Shown piece after piece: positions 19,212 to 28,214 of a DNA stretch of 64,000 bases. Position numbers and translations under genes: made by a program. How positions within the stretch are numbered: position 1 is the stretch's first letter; every line of letters begins with the position of its first letter. This DNA comes from Bradyrhizobiaceae bacterium PARB1 (GTDB taxonomy: Bacteria > Pseudomonadota > Alphaproteobacteria > Rhizobiales > Xanthobacteraceae), in assembly GCA_002256345.1 (NCBI GenBank), contig NKIY01000005.1:252485-316484 (forward strand). The letters run 5' to 3'. Below the pieces are notes generated by a model. That model searched no databases, had not been told where the DNA came from, and worked only from the letters and a program-made list of their open reading frames with translations.

Positions 19212-19320
19212 GAGCGTCCCCTCAAGCAATGAGCTGCACGCGCCGGCGAGGCCGGCGACGTGTCATCCTATGCCGTTATGGACGCAGTGAAATGACGCTG
19301 GGTTCAAACGCGCGGTGCAG

Positions 19321-20022
19321 TTATGCAGCGCGCGCCAGATGGGCTGTGAGACCGACAAAGAGACCGCGGCCGTCGGTATTGCCCATGATGTCTTCGACGT
19401 GGTTTTCCGGATGCGGCATCATGCCGAGCACATTGCCGTTCTCGCTGACGATGCCGGCGATCGACGCGGCCGCGCCGTTGATATTGTGCAGATCGCCGAC
19501 CTCGCCCGACGGCGAGCAATAGCGATAGAGCACACGGCCATCGCCTTCGAGGCGCTTCAGCGTCTCTTCGTCCGCCGTGTAGTTGCCTTCGCCATGGGCG
19601 ACGGGCACGCGGATCACCTGCCCGGCATTGTAGCCGCGGGTGAACGGTGTGTCGGAACGCTCGACGCGCAGATGCACGTCCTGGCAGATGAATTTCAGTC
19701 TGTTATTGCGCATCAGGATGCCCGGCAGAAGACCGCTTTCGCACAGGATCTGGAAACCGTTGCAGACGCCAAGCACGAGCCCGCCATCAGCCGCGAACTT
19801 TCGCACGGCGTCCATGACAGGGGACCGCGCCGCGATGGCGCCACAGCGCAGATAGTCGCCATAGGAGAAGCCACCGGGGACAACGACAAGATCGGTGCCG
19901 GCGGGGAGCGATGTCTCGGCATGCCAGACCATTTTCGACTCGGTGCCCGAAGCAAGCTTCAGCGCCCGCGCCATGTCGCGCTCGCGATTGATTCCGGGGA
20001 AGACGAGAACAGCGGATTTCAT
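19321..20022 (-). CDS. purQ: Phosphoribosylformylglycinamidine synthase subunit PurQ (glutamine amidotransferase)
   Basis: This 233-residue class I glutaminase supplies ammonia to PurL. It opens with [30 protein letters not shown] carries the nucleophilic Cys, and the C-terminal [11 protein letters not shown] has the catalytic His and Glu. PurS lies 9 bp upstream on the same strand and purC just before that, so purC-purS-purQ is likely one transcript, though a repeat element interrupts purC and purS. Confidence 0.97.
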   Translation of the reverse strand: MKSAVLVFPGINRERDMARALKLASGTESKMVWHAETSLPAGTDLVVVPGGFSYGDYLRCGAIAARSPVMDAVRKFAADGGLVLGVCNGFQILCESGLLPGILMRNNRLKFICQDVHLRVERSDTPFTRGYNAGQVIRVPVAHGEGNYTADEETLKRLEGDGRVLYRYCSPSGEVGDLHNINGAAASIAGIVSENGNVLGMMPHPENHVEDIMGNTDGRGLFVGLTAHLARAA

Positions 20023-20031
20023 AGCAGCGAC

Positions 20032-20277
20032 CTAGCTCAGCACTTCGACACGGTAATTCTCGATCACCGTATTCGCCAGCAGCCTGTCCGCTGCGGCCTT
20101 CAGCGCTTCCTCGGCCTTCGCCTTGTCAGCGCCGGCAGCGAGTTCGATGTCGAACACCTTGCCCTGGCGGACCGAGGCGATGCCGTCGACGCCGAGTGAC
20201 TTCAGCGCGCCCTCGATCGCCTTGCCCTGCGGATCGAGGATGCCGTTCTTCAATGTGACTGTGACGCGGGCTTTCAT
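20032..20277 (-). CDS. purS: Phosphoribosylformylglycinamidine synthase subunit PurS
   Basis: This 81-residue protein begins MKARVTVTLKNGILDPQGKA and has the small ferredoxin-like PurS fold that bridges PurQ and PurL. The length and the LDPQGKAIEGAL motif are standard for the family. It is followed after 9 bp by purQ. Confidence 0.96.
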   Translation of the reverse strand: MKARVTVTLKNGILDPQGKAIEGALKSLGVDGIASVRQGKVFDIELAAGADKAKAEEALKAAADRLLANTVIENYRVEVLS

Positions 20278-20286
20278 TTTGACTCC

Positions 20287-20384
20287 GTCATTCCGGACGA
20301 TCCGCCCCGCGGATCGATCCGGAATCTCGACATGTGACTATCAATTCCAGATCCCGGGTTCGCGAAGGCGCGCCCCGGGATGAC
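20287..20384. repeat. Intergenic palindromic repeat, GTCATTCCGG type (copy 1)
   Basis: The element opens with gtcattccgg and closes with the near-complement ccgggatgac. Inside are ggatccggaatctcga-like and ccagatcccgggttcgc segments. It sits between purC and purS inside the presumed operon. A second copy of the same plan occurs at 50321-50438. I recall similar elements as very common in Bradyrhizobium-group genomes. Confidence 0.75.
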
Positions 20385-20397
20385 CGCCTTACGGCGG

Positions 20398-21165
20398 TCA
20401 GCTCTTCACCAATACCGGACCGGTGCCCATCGGGCGCTCGTTCTCTGCCAGAATGCCGAGACGCTTGGCAACCTCGGTATAGGCCTCCAGCACGCCGCCG
20501 AGATCACGGCGGAAGCGATCCTTGTCCAGCTTCTCGTTCGACTTGATGTCCCACAGCCGGCACGAATCCGGCGAGATCTCGTCGGCGACGATGATGCGCA
20601 TCATGTCGTTCTCGAACAGGCGGCCGCATTCCATCTTGAAGTCGACCAGACGGATGCCGATGCCCAAAAACAGTCCGGTCAGGAAGTCGTTGACGCGGAT
20701 GGCCAGCGCCATGATGTCGTCGATCTCCTGGGGCGTCGCCCAGCCGAACGCCGTGATGTGCTCCTCGGAGACCATCGGATCGTTGAGCTGGTCGTTCTTG
20801 TAGTAGAATTCGATGATCGAGCGCGGCAGCTGGGTGCCTTCCTCGATGCCGAGGCGCTGCGACAGCGAGCCGGCGGCGACATTGCGCACCACCACTTCGA
20901 GCGGCACGATCTCGACCTCGCGAATCAACTGCTCGCGCATGTTGAGCCGGCGGATGAAATGGGTGGGCACGCCGATATCGTTCAGGTGCTGGAACAGGTA
21001 TTCCGAAATCCGGTTGTTGAGGACGCCCTTGCCCTCGATCACCTGATGCTTCTTCGCATTGAACGCAGTCGCGTCGTCCTTGAAGTGCTGAATCAAAGTG
21101 CCGGGCTCGGGGCCTTCATACAGAACCTTGGCCTTGCCTTCATAAATGCGACGTCGACGGCTCAT
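20398..21165 (-). CDS. purC: Phosphoribosylaminoimidazole-succinocarboxamide synthase (SAICAR synthetase)
   Basis: This 255-residue enzyme joins CAIR and aspartate using ATP in purine synthesis. The start [18 protein letters not shown] gives the usual length; upstream in-frame Met codons (21195, 21282) precede the conserved region and are unlikely. [18 protein letters not shown] and [11 protein letters not shown] are family signatures. It is probably first in purC-purS-purQ and is divergent from the zeta-subunit gene. Confidence 0.96.
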   Translation of the reverse strand: MSRRRRIYEGKAKVLYEGPEPGTLIQHFKDDATAFNAKKHQVIEGKGVLNNRISEYLFQHLNDIGVPTHFIRRLNMREQLIREVEIVPLEVVVRNVAAGSLSQRLGIEEGTQLPRSIIEFYYKNDQLNDPMVSEEHITAFGWATPQEIDDIMALAIRVNDFLTGLFLGIGIRLVDFKMECGRLFENDMMRIIVADEISPDSCRLWDIKSNEKLDKDRFRRDLGGVLEAYTEVAKRLGILAENERPMGTGPVLVKS

Positions 21166-21539
21166 GGGGATGTACCGTGTGTTGTTGAAATCCATGGATT
21201 TGGTTGCTCCGGAGTAACGGGATTGACCCACGACGGAGCTGCCGTGAAGGCCGGGAAGCGATCTGCGAACCAGTCTTTGCACAGATTCTGAATACAGAAC
21301 TGTGTATCCGAAACAGAACGAGAACCCAGCCTCTCGGCAACCTAGCCGATCCCCCCCGCCGATACAATCGATCCGGCCGAAGATGGGCGTGTTTTACCCG
21401 GTCTCACTGTTGTCACGGGCGTGTCCTTAACCTGCGACCTTGCGGCCGATTGTCCGGCCGATTCAGCCCACTTATCTAAGCCCGGAACCGGCGGTTACAA
21501 CGTCGCCGGCCCACATGCCAACCAGACGGGAACTCGACC
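21166..21539. other. Divergent promoter region between purC and the DUF1476 gene
   Basis: This 374-bp stretch has no convincing gene; the track ORFs over it lack any family character. It should hold the purC promoter and the promoter of the zeta-subunit gene. ACAGAAC occurs twice (atacagaactg and aaacagaacga) about 20 bp apart, which could be a protein site. No clear purine-regulator operator or riboswitch was recognised. Confidence 0.5.
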
Positions 21540-21863
21540 ATGTCATCGATGGACAAGCGCGGACAGGATTTTGAACGCAAATTCGCGCTCGACGAAGAGC
21601 AGAAGTTCAAGGCGATGAACCGCCGCAACAAGCTGCTCGGCCTGTGGGCCGCGGAAAAGATGGGCCAGAGCGGCGATGCGGCGGCCGCCTATGCCAAGGA
21701 AGTTGTCGCTGCGGACTTCGAGGAAGCCGGCGACGACGACGTGCTGCGCAAGGTGCTGACCGATCTGACCGCCAAGGGGGTGTCGATCACCGAAGCGGAA
21801 CTGCGCACCAAGATGGACGCGCTGATCGCGGAAGCCGTCGCCCAGGTGAAGGCCGGCGTCTAA
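21540..21863 (+). CDS. DUF1476 protein, ATPase inhibitor subunit zeta homologue
   Basis: This 107-residue protein has the core DKRGQDFERKFALDEEQKFK, which matches the alphaproteobacterial zeta inhibitor of F1-ATPase described in Paracoccus. The N-terminal helix is the inhibitory part, and the rest is a four-helix bundle. It would bind F1 in the cytosol and block ATP hydrolysis. Its place next to purC fits the conserved neighbourhood as I recall it. An ATG at 21549 (MDKRG) is an alternative start that would remove three residues. Confidence 0.88.
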   Translation: MSSMDKRGQDFERKFALDEEQKFKAMNRRNKLLGLWAAEKMGQSGDAAAAYAKEVVAADFEEAGDDDVLRKVLTDLTAKGVSITEAELRTKMDALIAEAVAQVKAGV

Positions 21864-21929
21864 GCAGGAATCGCCACGACAACCGCGCAGCGCAGTTCGG
21901 AGAACGAACACGCGCTGCGCGTATTTCGT

Positions 21930-21946
21930 AGCTTTATCATAAAGCT
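21930..21946. promoter_or_regulatory. Perfect 17-bp dyad upstream of the TonB-dependent receptor gene
   Basis: agctttat-c-ataaagct is a perfect 8+1+8 inverted repeat, about 160 bp before the receptor start and 67 bp after the zeta gene stop. It does not match the Irr ICE motif or a RirA box that I know. It could be an iron-regulator operator or a weak terminator for the upstream gene, as no T run follows. Confidence 0.4.
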
Positions 21947-22103
21947 GCCTGCGCAACTGTCCGGCACAAGTGCCCGGGTAGTGTGCAAAACGATGCCCCC
22001 GATGCCCGGTTAGAGTGATTCAATCCCGGGCGTTATTCTGTTCGGCGTTACGGCCTGATACAGCGCCACTTTCCGACCTTAATTCCGAAAGTGACGGGGC
22101 GAC

Positions 22104-24461
22104 GTGACGATCAGCATCCATTCCGGCTCCGGCAAGAGCCGAAGCAGCGCAGTCCAACGCAACGCATTCAATACACGCCGTGCGCGCTGGCTGATCGGCG
22201 CCGCATTCATCGTGGGCGACCTGATGGCCTGCGCCTCGATTGCCCAGGCGCAGACGTCACTGCCCGCCGTGACCGTGGAATCGTCGACACAGTCCCGCCG
22301 CCCGGCCCGCGCCAGCACGGCGCCGAGCCGCGCCCGTCCGGTCGCCGCCCGCCGCAACGCCACGCCGCCGCCTGCGCCGCCCACCGCCACCGAGCGGGCG
22401 ATTGCTGCCGCAGCCGTGCGCTACGAGCAGGTGCTCGGCTATCGCGCGATGCCGAGCGCCACGACGCTGCGCTCCGGCCAGCCACCGCTCAACTCGTCGC
22501 AGACGGTCAATGTCGTTCCCGAGCAGGTGCTCAAGGATCAGTTGCCGCGCAACCTCGACGATGCGCTCTCCAATATCAGCGGCATCACCCAGACCAATAC
22601 GCTCGCCGGCACACAGGATGCCGTGATGCGCCGCGGCTTTGGCGACAACCGCGACGGCTCGATCATGCGCAACGGCCTGCCGCTGGTGCAGGGCCGCAGC
22701 CTCAATCCCGCGGTCGAAAGCGTTGAAGTGCTCAAGGGCCCCGCCTCGCTGCTCTACGGCATCATCGATCCCGGCGGCATCGTCAACACGATCAGCAAGC
22801 GCCCCGATCTCTACCAGCACGGCTCCGTCAAGCTGCTCGGCTCGACCTTCGGCAATGGCAAGAACGGCATCGATGGCATTGTCGATGTCACCGGTCCGAT
22901 CGGCAAGGATGGCCTCGCCTATCGCTTCATCGCCTACGGCACCAACGAAGACTACTGGCGCAATTTCGGTACCCGCAAGGAAACGCTGATCGCGCCCTCG
23001 CTTTCCTGGTATGGCGACGACACCACGGTACACCTGAATTACGAGTATCGCGATTTCAACTATCCGTTCGATCGCGGCACTTCGTTCATTCCCAACACGT
23101 CGACTCCGCTGCAGATTCCGCGCGAGCGCCGGCTGGACGAGCCCTTCAACAACATGTGGGGCAAGTCCCACCTGATCCAGGCTTCCGTGGATCACCGCAT
23201 CAACGAGAACTGGAAGCTCTACGCGGCCTATAGCTACAACACCGAAATGTTCGATGCGAACCAGCTGCGCATCACGAGTTTCAATACGACCACGGGCGCG
23301 GTGGCCCGCCAGAATGACGGTACCAAGGGCTCGCTCAGCAATGTCAGCTCAGGCGTCGCCTATCTGCGCGGCGACCTCTCCATCGGCGGCTTCCGCAACG
23401 AAGTGGTGTTCGGCGGCGACGCACAGTATCGCACCATCTATCGCGAATATCTGATCCGCGGCGGCGCAACGCCCGCTTTCAACATGTACAATCCGATCTA
23501 TGACCGCATTCAGCCGGGCACGATCGTTGGAGCGCCGGATAGCGCCCAGACCGACCAATTGGCCATGAGCGGCCTGTTCTTCCAGGACACGTTCTATCTC
23601 ACCAATCAGTTACTGCTCGTGGGCGGCATACGCTGGATGGAGTTTGATCAATTCGCCGGCCGCGGCAGGTTGCCCGCCGGATTCACGGTCAACACTAATC
23701 TCTCCGGAGACAAGGTGCTGCCGCTCGGCGGCGTGATCTACAAATTCACCGACCAAGTGTCATGGTATCTCAGCTACACGGAATCGCTGAAGCCGACCTC
23801 GACCATCAACACGTTCGCTGGTGCGGGGGTCGGCTTCATCATCGGTTCGGATCTGGCACCGGAAGAAGGCGTACAGTGGGAAACGGGCATCAAGTTCGAC
23901 TTCAACAAGCGGCTATCCGGCAATATCGCAGTCTATGATATCGAGAAGAAGAACGTTCTGGTCGCCATTCCTGTCGCGGGCGGCGTCAATGCGATCCGCA
24001 CCGCCGGCAAGGTGCGCTCGCGCGGTGTCGAGCTCGACATCACGGGCCGCCTTACCGACAATATCAGCATGATCGGCAGCTACGGCTACACCGATGCCCG
24101 CGTCACCGAAGATCCGACGCTGATCGGCAAGTCATTGCAGAACGTCGCGCTGAATACGGCCTCGCTGTTCATGGTCTATGATTTCGGCACCGCGCTGCCC
24201 GGCCGTCTGCGTCTCGGCGGCGGCGCCCGCTATGTCGGTGACCGCGCCGGCGATGGTCCCAACAGCTTCTATCTGCCGTCCTATGTGGTCGCCGACGCTT
24301 TTGCCAGCTATGAGGTGAAACAGAATGGCTTCCCGGTGATTTACCAGTTCAACGTGAAGAACATGTTCGACAACATCTACTACCCGTCGGCGGTCAACAA
24401 TCTGAACGTGGCCATCGGCGATGCCCGTCGCTTCTCGCTGGAGGCGACGGTCAAGTTCTAA
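22104..24461 (+). CDS. TonB-dependent siderophore receptor
   Basis: This outer-membrane protein has 785 residues. A long N-terminal leader holds a hydrophobic segment ending near ASIAQAQTSLPA, followed by an Arg/Pro/Ala-rich linker. The plug domain is marked by VNVVPEQVLKDQLPRNLDDAL and VEVLKGPASLLYGIIDPGG. The 22-strand barrel follows and ends FSLEATVKF with the usual terminal Phe. The plan fits the FhuE/FoxA/FpvA-like group of hydroxamate or mixed siderophore receptors; the ligand is not assignable. The start is a GTG with a weak GGGG upstream, so the N-terminus is uncertain. The Fe-type binding protein gene follows. Confidence 0.9.
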   Translation: MTISIHSGSGKSRSSAVQRNAFNTRRARWLIGAAFIVGDLMACASIAQAQTSLPAVTVESSTQSRRPARASTAPSRARPVAARRNATPPPAPPTATERAIAAAAVRYEQVLGYRAMPSATTLRSGQPPLNSSQTVNVVPEQVLKDQLPRNLDDALSNISGITQTNTLAGTQDAVMRRGFGDNRDGSIMRNGLPLVQGRSLNPAVESVEVLKGPASLLYGIIDPGGIVNTISKRPDLYQHGSVKLLGSTFGNGKNGIDGIVDVTGPIGKDGLAYRFIAYGTNEDYWRNFGTRKETLIAPSLSWYGDDTTVHLNYEYRDFNYPFDRGTSFIPNTSTPLQIPRERRLDEPFNNMWGKSHLIQASVDHRINENWKLYAAYSYNTEMFDANQLRITSFNTTTGAVARQNDGTKGSLSNVSSGVAYLRGDLSIGGFRNEVVFGGDAQYRTIYREYLIRGGATPAFNMYNPIYDRIQPGTIVGAPDSAQTDQLAMSGLFFQDTFYLTNQLLLVGGIRWMEFDQFAGRGRLPAGFTVNTNLSGDKVLPLGGVIYKFTDQVSWYLSYTESLKPTSTINTFAGAGVGFIIGSDLAPEEGVQWETGIKFDFNKRLSGNIAVYDIEKKNVLVAIPVAGGVNAIRTAGKVRSRGVELDITGRLTDNISMIGSYGYTDARVTEDPTLIGKSLQNVALNTASLFMVYDFGTALPGRLRLGGGARYVGDRAGDGPNSFYLPSYVVADAFASYEVKQNGFPVIYQFNVKNMFDNIYYPSAVNNLNVAIGDARRFSLEATVKF

Positions 24462-24463
24462 AG

Positions 24464-24503
24464 GATCTCTTCGAAAAGCGGCCTCCGCTTTTCGAGAGGG
24501 ATC
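24464..24503 (+). terminator. Hairpin after the TonB-dependent receptor gene
   Basis: gatctcttcgaaaagcgg and ccgcttttcgagagggatc pair over about 17 bp with one mismatch, starting 3 bp after the stop codon. No T run follows. It is likely a terminator or a short palindromic repeat. Confidence 0.55.
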
Positions 24504-24527
24504 ATCCTCAACCAAATAAAAGCCACT

Positions 24528-24559
24528 GGTTTCTGCTTCATCGAGATGAAGCAGAAACC
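24528..24559 (+). promoter_or_regulatory. Perfect 15-bp stem, 2-nt loop hairpin just upstream of the Fe-type SBP gene
   Basis: ggtttctgcttcatc-ga-gatgaagcagaaacc is a perfect inverted repeat ending 12 nt before the ATG at 24572. The RBS (AAGGAGC) follows directly. It could be a terminator of the receptor transcript, an RNA element affecting ribosome access, or a protein-binding palindrome. No T run is present. Confidence 0.5.
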
Positions 24560-24571
24560 AAGGAGCAAGAC

Positions 24572-25600
24572 ATGCGAGCACGAGATCGGAACAGACTTCT
24601 CTCCCTCCTGCTCGCAATTTCCGCAACGCTTTTCGTCTCGGCGGCTTCCGCGGAGGAGATCAATCTTTACTCGACGCGCGAAGCTGCTCTGGTCAAACCG
24701 GTCACCGACGCCTTTACCAAGGCGACCGGGATCGCAGTCAATACCACCTTCATCGAAGACAATCTCAGCAAGCGGGTGACTGGCGAAGGCAAAACCTCGC
24801 CGGCCGATGTGCTGCTGACCATCGGCCTCGACAAGACCTCGCAATTCGCGACGCTCGGCCTCACCCAGCCGATCAAATCCGCCGTGCTCGAAAAGGCGAT
24901 CCCGTTCGAGCTGCGCGACCGCGGCAATATGTGGTTCGGCATCGCCATGCGCCCGCGCGTGGTCGTCGCGCGGAATGAAAGTGCGTTATCCTCGATCACC
25001 TATGAGGATCTGGCCAAGCCGGAATGGCGCGGCAAGCTCTGCATGCGCACGGTGCTGCATCAGAACAATGTCGCACTGGTCGCCGCTTTCCTGCTGCACA
25101 ACGGCGCACCGGCGACGGAGGCGTGGCTCAGGGGGCTCAAGACCAATCTCGCAGGAGTTCCGGAAGGCAAGGACAACGATGTCATCCGCCGGATCGCGCA
25201 AGGCCACTGCGAGGTCGGCATCGCCAACACCGTGGCGCTGGCGCAATTGCGCGACGGCCGCGAGGGCGCCGACTGGAAGGCCAATGCGGACAGAGTGAAG
25301 GCCGTGCCGATCACCTTCCGCAATCGCGGCACGCATATGAACGTGACAGCGGTAGGAATCGCAAAATACGCGTCACACAAGTCGGCGGCATTGAAGTTCG
25401 TCGAATTCCTCGTCACCGACGAAGCGCAAAAACTCTTCGCTGCAGCCGAGCTGGAATATCCCGTGACGAAGACCGGCGAACGCGCCGCCATCGTCGCCGG
25501 CCTCGGCACCTTCCCCATCGACGACCGACCCGTCGATCAGATCGCCACCACGCAGAAGGCGGCGGTGGATCTGATCAGGAAGGCGGGGTTTACGAAATAG
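24572..25600 (+). CDS. Periplasmic iron-type ABC transporter substrate-binding protein (FbpA/FutA-like)
   Basis: This is a 342-residue exported protein. A signal peptide ends near SAASAEEINLYSTRE, and the INLYSTREAALV opening is typical of ferric-iron binding proteins of the FbpA/FutA/AfuA group. PVTKTGERA near the C-terminus is also shared. AAGGAG precedes the ATG. No permease or ATPase gene adjoins it, so it must work with components elsewhere. Its place after a siderophore receptor suggests iron uptake, but related proteins bind thiamine or other ligands. Confidence 0.82.
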   Translation: MRARDRNRLLSLLLAISATLFVSAASAEEINLYSTREAALVKPVTDAFTKATGIAVNTTFIEDNLSKRVTGEGKTSPADVLLTIGLDKTSQFATLGLTQPIKSAVLEKAIPFELRDRGNMWFGIAMRPRVVVARNESALSSITYEDLAKPEWRGKLCMRTVLHQNNVALVAAFLLHNGAPATEAWLRGLKTNLAGVPEGKDNDVIRRIAQGHCEVGIANTVALAQLRDGREGADWKANADRVKAVPITFRNRGTHMNVTAVGIAKYASHKSAALKFVEFLVTDEAQKLFAAAELEYPVTKTGERAAIVAGLGTFPIDDRPVDQIATTQKAAVDLIRKAGFTK

Positions 25601-25608
25601 CTGCTGCC

Positions 25609-26004
25609 TCACTCCTTCTTCAGCTTGATGCTGAAGGTGAGCGTGCCATTGACCGTGTAGCCTTCCGGCTGGCTCGATTGATAGCGTGGGGTCGCATTGA
25701 GATTGTTGTTCACCTGCTCCAGCACGCATTCCTGCGCCAAAGTCTCGCGGAGGATGTCGCATTCGCGTGCGGCCGTGCTGTAGACGATGCGACGAGCGCG
25801 ATCGCGGAGCTTTTCAGCCTCTTCGCTGTCACCCGTGGGGCCTGGCACGAAGATGTTGAGGTTCGCGGTAACGCGCGTATAGCCCTCCGGCACGCCGTTC
25901 GGGCCGAGTACGCGGCGACTCTGCACCTGCGCATGCACTGCCGTGGCCGCAGAAGCCGCCAGCAGCAATGCGGCGGTCGCAGCGATATAGAGCTTCGATG
26001 GCAT
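25609..26004 (-). CDS. Small exported protein of unknown function
   Basis: This 131-residue protein has a clear signal peptide (LYIAATAALLLAASAATAVHA) and a mature part of about 105 residues. Two Cys in ARECDILRETLAQECVLEQ could form a disulfide. The spacing recalls the UrcA-type small exported proteins of alphaproteobacteria, but the match is weak and no function is claimed. Its stop is only 8 bp from the convergent binding-protein gene. No motif for catalysis is seen. Confidence 0.7.
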   Translation of the reverse strand: MPSKLYIAATAALLLAASAATAVHAQVQSRRVLGPNGVPEGYTRVTANLNIFVPGPTGDSEEAEKLRDRARRIVYSTAARECDILRETLAQECVLEQVNNNLNATPRYQSSQPEGYTVNGTLTFSIKLKKE

Positions 26005-26114
26005 TTCGCACTTCTCCCTGTGAGAAGCGCATCATACCCACCTCAGATTGCAGCCATATAAATGCACGCGCCGGAATCCATCCGGCACGTTCATTCCGGG
26101 TTAACCGTGACGGC

Positions 26115-27134
26115 TCACCGCCAACCCATGCCCGGCGCGACATGCTTGAGGATCGCCTCGATCACATGGGCGTTGTAGTCGACGCCGAGCTGGTTCGGCA
26201 CCGTCAGCAGCAGCGTATCCGCCTCCGCAATCGCCTCGTCGCCCTTGAGCTGGTCGATGAGCTTGTCGGGCTCCGCAGCAAAACTGCGGCCGAAGATGGC
26301 GCGCTCGGTGGCGCTCAGCATGCCCACCTTGTCCTCGTCGCCGGAGCGGCCGAAATACATGCGGTCCTGATCGTTCACCAGCGCGAACATGCTGCGCGAC
26401 ACCGACACCCGCGGCGTGCCCGCATGACCCGCCGCCTTCCATGCGTCGCGATAGAGCCGGATCTGCTCGGCCTGCTGGACATGAAACGGCTTGCCGCTCT
26501 CGTCGATCTTCAGCGTCGACGACTGCAGGTTCATGCCCATCTTGGCCGCCCATTCCGCCGTCGCGTTGGTCGCCGCGCCCCACCAGATGCGCTCGCGCAG
26601 CCCCTCGCTATGCGGCTCAAGCCGCAGCAGGCCCGGCGGATTCGGAAACATCGGCGACGGATTCGGCTGCGCAAACCCCTTGCCCTTCAACACGTCGAGA
26701 AACACCTCGGTGTGCCTGCGCGCCATGTCGGCATCGGTCTGCCCTTCCGCAGGCGCGTAGCCGAAATAGCGATAGCCGTCGATCACCTGCTCCGGCGAGC
26801 CGCGCGAGATGCCGAGCTGCAACCGCCCGCCAGCGATGAGGTCTGCCGCGCCGGCATCCTCCGCCATATAAAGCGGGTTCTCATAGCGCATGTCGATCAC
26901 GGCAGTGCCGATCTCGATCTTCTTCGTCCGCGCGCCGATGGCGGCGAGCAGCGGAAACGGCGCCGCGAGCTGGCGCGCGAAATGATGCACGCGGACATAG
27001 GCGCCATCAGCGCCCAGCTCCTCGGCGGCGACCGCGAGATCGATGGATTGCAACAACGCATCGCCGGCCGAGCGCGTCTGCGACGACGCCGACGGCGTCC
27101 AGTGGCCGAAAGAGAGAAAGCCAATCTTTTTCAT
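26115..27134 (-). CDS. LLM-class flavin-dependent oxidoreductase (luciferase-like)
   Basis: This protein is about 339 residues long, starting MKKIGFLSFGHWTP. EELGADGAYVRVHHF at about residue 38 is the typical second strand and helix of bacterial luciferase-like TIM barrels. Later segments include RLQLGISRGSPEQVIDGYRYFG. Such enzymes use reduced FMN or F420 for monooxygenation; the substrate is not visible here. The track ORF starts 23 codons earlier in non-family sequence. The gene lies singly between a small exported protein gene and a regulator gene on the same strand. Confidence 0.85.
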   Translation of the reverse strand: MKKIGFLSFGHWTPSASSQTRSAGDALLQSIDLAVAAEELGADGAYVRVHHFARQLAAPFPLLAAIGARTKKIEIGTAVIDMRYENPLYMAEDAGAADLIAGGRLQLGISRGSPEQVIDGYRYFGYAPAEGQTDADMARRHTEVFLDVLKGKGFAQPNPSPMFPNPPGLLRLEPHSEGLRERIWWGAATNATAEWAAKMGMNLQSSTLKIDESGKPFHVQQAEQIRLYRDAWKAAGHAGTPRVSVSRSMFALVNDQDRMYFGRSGDEDKVGMLSATERAIFGRSFAAEPDKLIDQLKGDEAIAEADTLLLTVPNQLGVDYNAHVIEAILKHVAPGMGWR

Positions 27135-27238
27135 GGGAGATACTCGGTGTGGATCTGTTGCGTCCAATCTAGGCACTTTCGGCGACGGGAACAGCACACG
27201 CATAGAAACGATGCGTTTCCGGGTGACACCTTACTGCA

Positions 27239-27334
27239 CGTCGTCCCCGGGCCCGACCCGGGGACCCAACTTTGCCCGGCGCTCGACCAACAGATGGATG
27301 GCCGGATCAAGTCCGGCCATGACGTGGAGAGAGC
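27239..27334. repeat. Intergenic palindromic repeat, CGTCGTCCCCGGG type
   Basis: Two GC-rich hairpins are visible. One is cccgggcccgacccgggg, and the other is atggccggatcaagtccggccat. The element lies between the flavin oxidoreductase gene and the AraC/GyrI gene. No second copy was seen in the window. Confidence 0.65.
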
Positions 27335-27341
27335 AGAGCCA

Positions 27342-28214
27342 TCACACCACCACCGGCAGATAGAAATCGATCACCGCGCCCTTTATCGTCGGATCGAACT
27401 TGCCGTCATAACGCTCGAAATCCGGCCCTTCCGCCACCTGCAATCCAGCGGCCGGCACCAAATCGCCCCAGATCTTCGCCATCGCGCTTTTCAGTTGCGG
27501 ATGCACCGCGCCGCCATTCAGCGTGATGCGAAACACCGCGTAACTCCCGCCGGGAATCCGCAGCGCTGAAAATCCCGCCGGCAACGCCGCGCCCTCTTCA
27601 ACACCGACGCCCGCCATATAATCGAAATGCCCTTCCGCGCGATCGACATTCCAGACCACGCCATAGGTCGTCCAGGCCGGCGTCTGTCCGGGAAACGGCA
27701 GCGCGCCCAGCATCTGCGACCACAGCTTTGGAATCTCCGCCTTATTGCTCTCATCGAACCGCCGCTGCGCCCCTGCCACGGTGAACGCCTCCAGCGTCAC
27801 AAGCTGCGGCAGTTGCGTCACGGTGACTTCGGTCTCGGGCATGGTCATGGGATACTGTCCTTCGATGGGCGTGAGGTTGAAGCCGCGGCGAAACCGTCCG
27901 GGCGCGACGCCAAAGGTGCGCGAGAAAGCGCGGGTGAATGCCTCCTGCGAGTCGAAGCCGCAATCGGCCGCGAGATCGATCAGCCGCAGCGCGGGATCGG
28001 CGGCGAGCCGCTGCGCCGCGCGCACCAGCCGCCGCCCCCGCACATGCGCCATCACGCCCCGTCCCATGGCTGCGGAAAACAGACGCGAGAAATGATAGGG
28101 CGACAGCCCGGCCACCTCAGAGATCACTTCGACGCTGAGCGGCGCATCGAGATGATGTTCGATCCATTGCACGGTGGCGAGGAGATCAAGTGGCTTGGGG
28201 CGCGGCGTGGTCAT
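27342..28214 (-). CDS. AraC family regulator with GyrI-like effector domain
   Basis: This is a 290-residue protein. The N-terminal AraC HTH pair is seen as ISEVAGLSPYHFSRLFSAAMG and LAADCGFDSQEAFTRAFSRTFG. From about residue 125 a GyrI/SbmC-like domain runs to the end (VTVTQLPQLVTLEAFTVAG to GAVIDFYLPVVV). The layout is that of Rob-like or SAV-type regulators, in which the C-terminal half binds small cationic or amphipathic ligands. It probably regulates an efflux or modification gene, possibly the adjacent flavin oxidoreductase; that link is inferred from position only. Confidence 0.88.
   Translation of the reverse strand: MTTPRPKPLDLLATVQWIEHHLDAPLSVEVISEVAGLSPYHFSRLFSAAMGRGVMAHVRGRRLVRAAQRLAADPALRLIDLAADCGFDSQEAFTRAFSRTFGVAPGRFRRGFNLTPIEGQYPMTMPETEVTVTQLPQLVTLEAFTVAGAQRRFDESNKAEIPKLWSQMLGALPFPGQTPAWTTYGVVWNVDRAEGHFDYMAGVGVEEGAALPAGFSALRIPGGSYAVFRITLNGGAVHPQLKSAMAKIWGDLVPAAGLQVAEGPDFERYDGKFDPTIKGAVIDFYLPVVV

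Noticed and set aside
25968-27569. 533-residue plus-strand ORF over the flavin oxidoreductase
   Set aside because: Crosses several real genes and a repeat, with Arg/His-rich composition.
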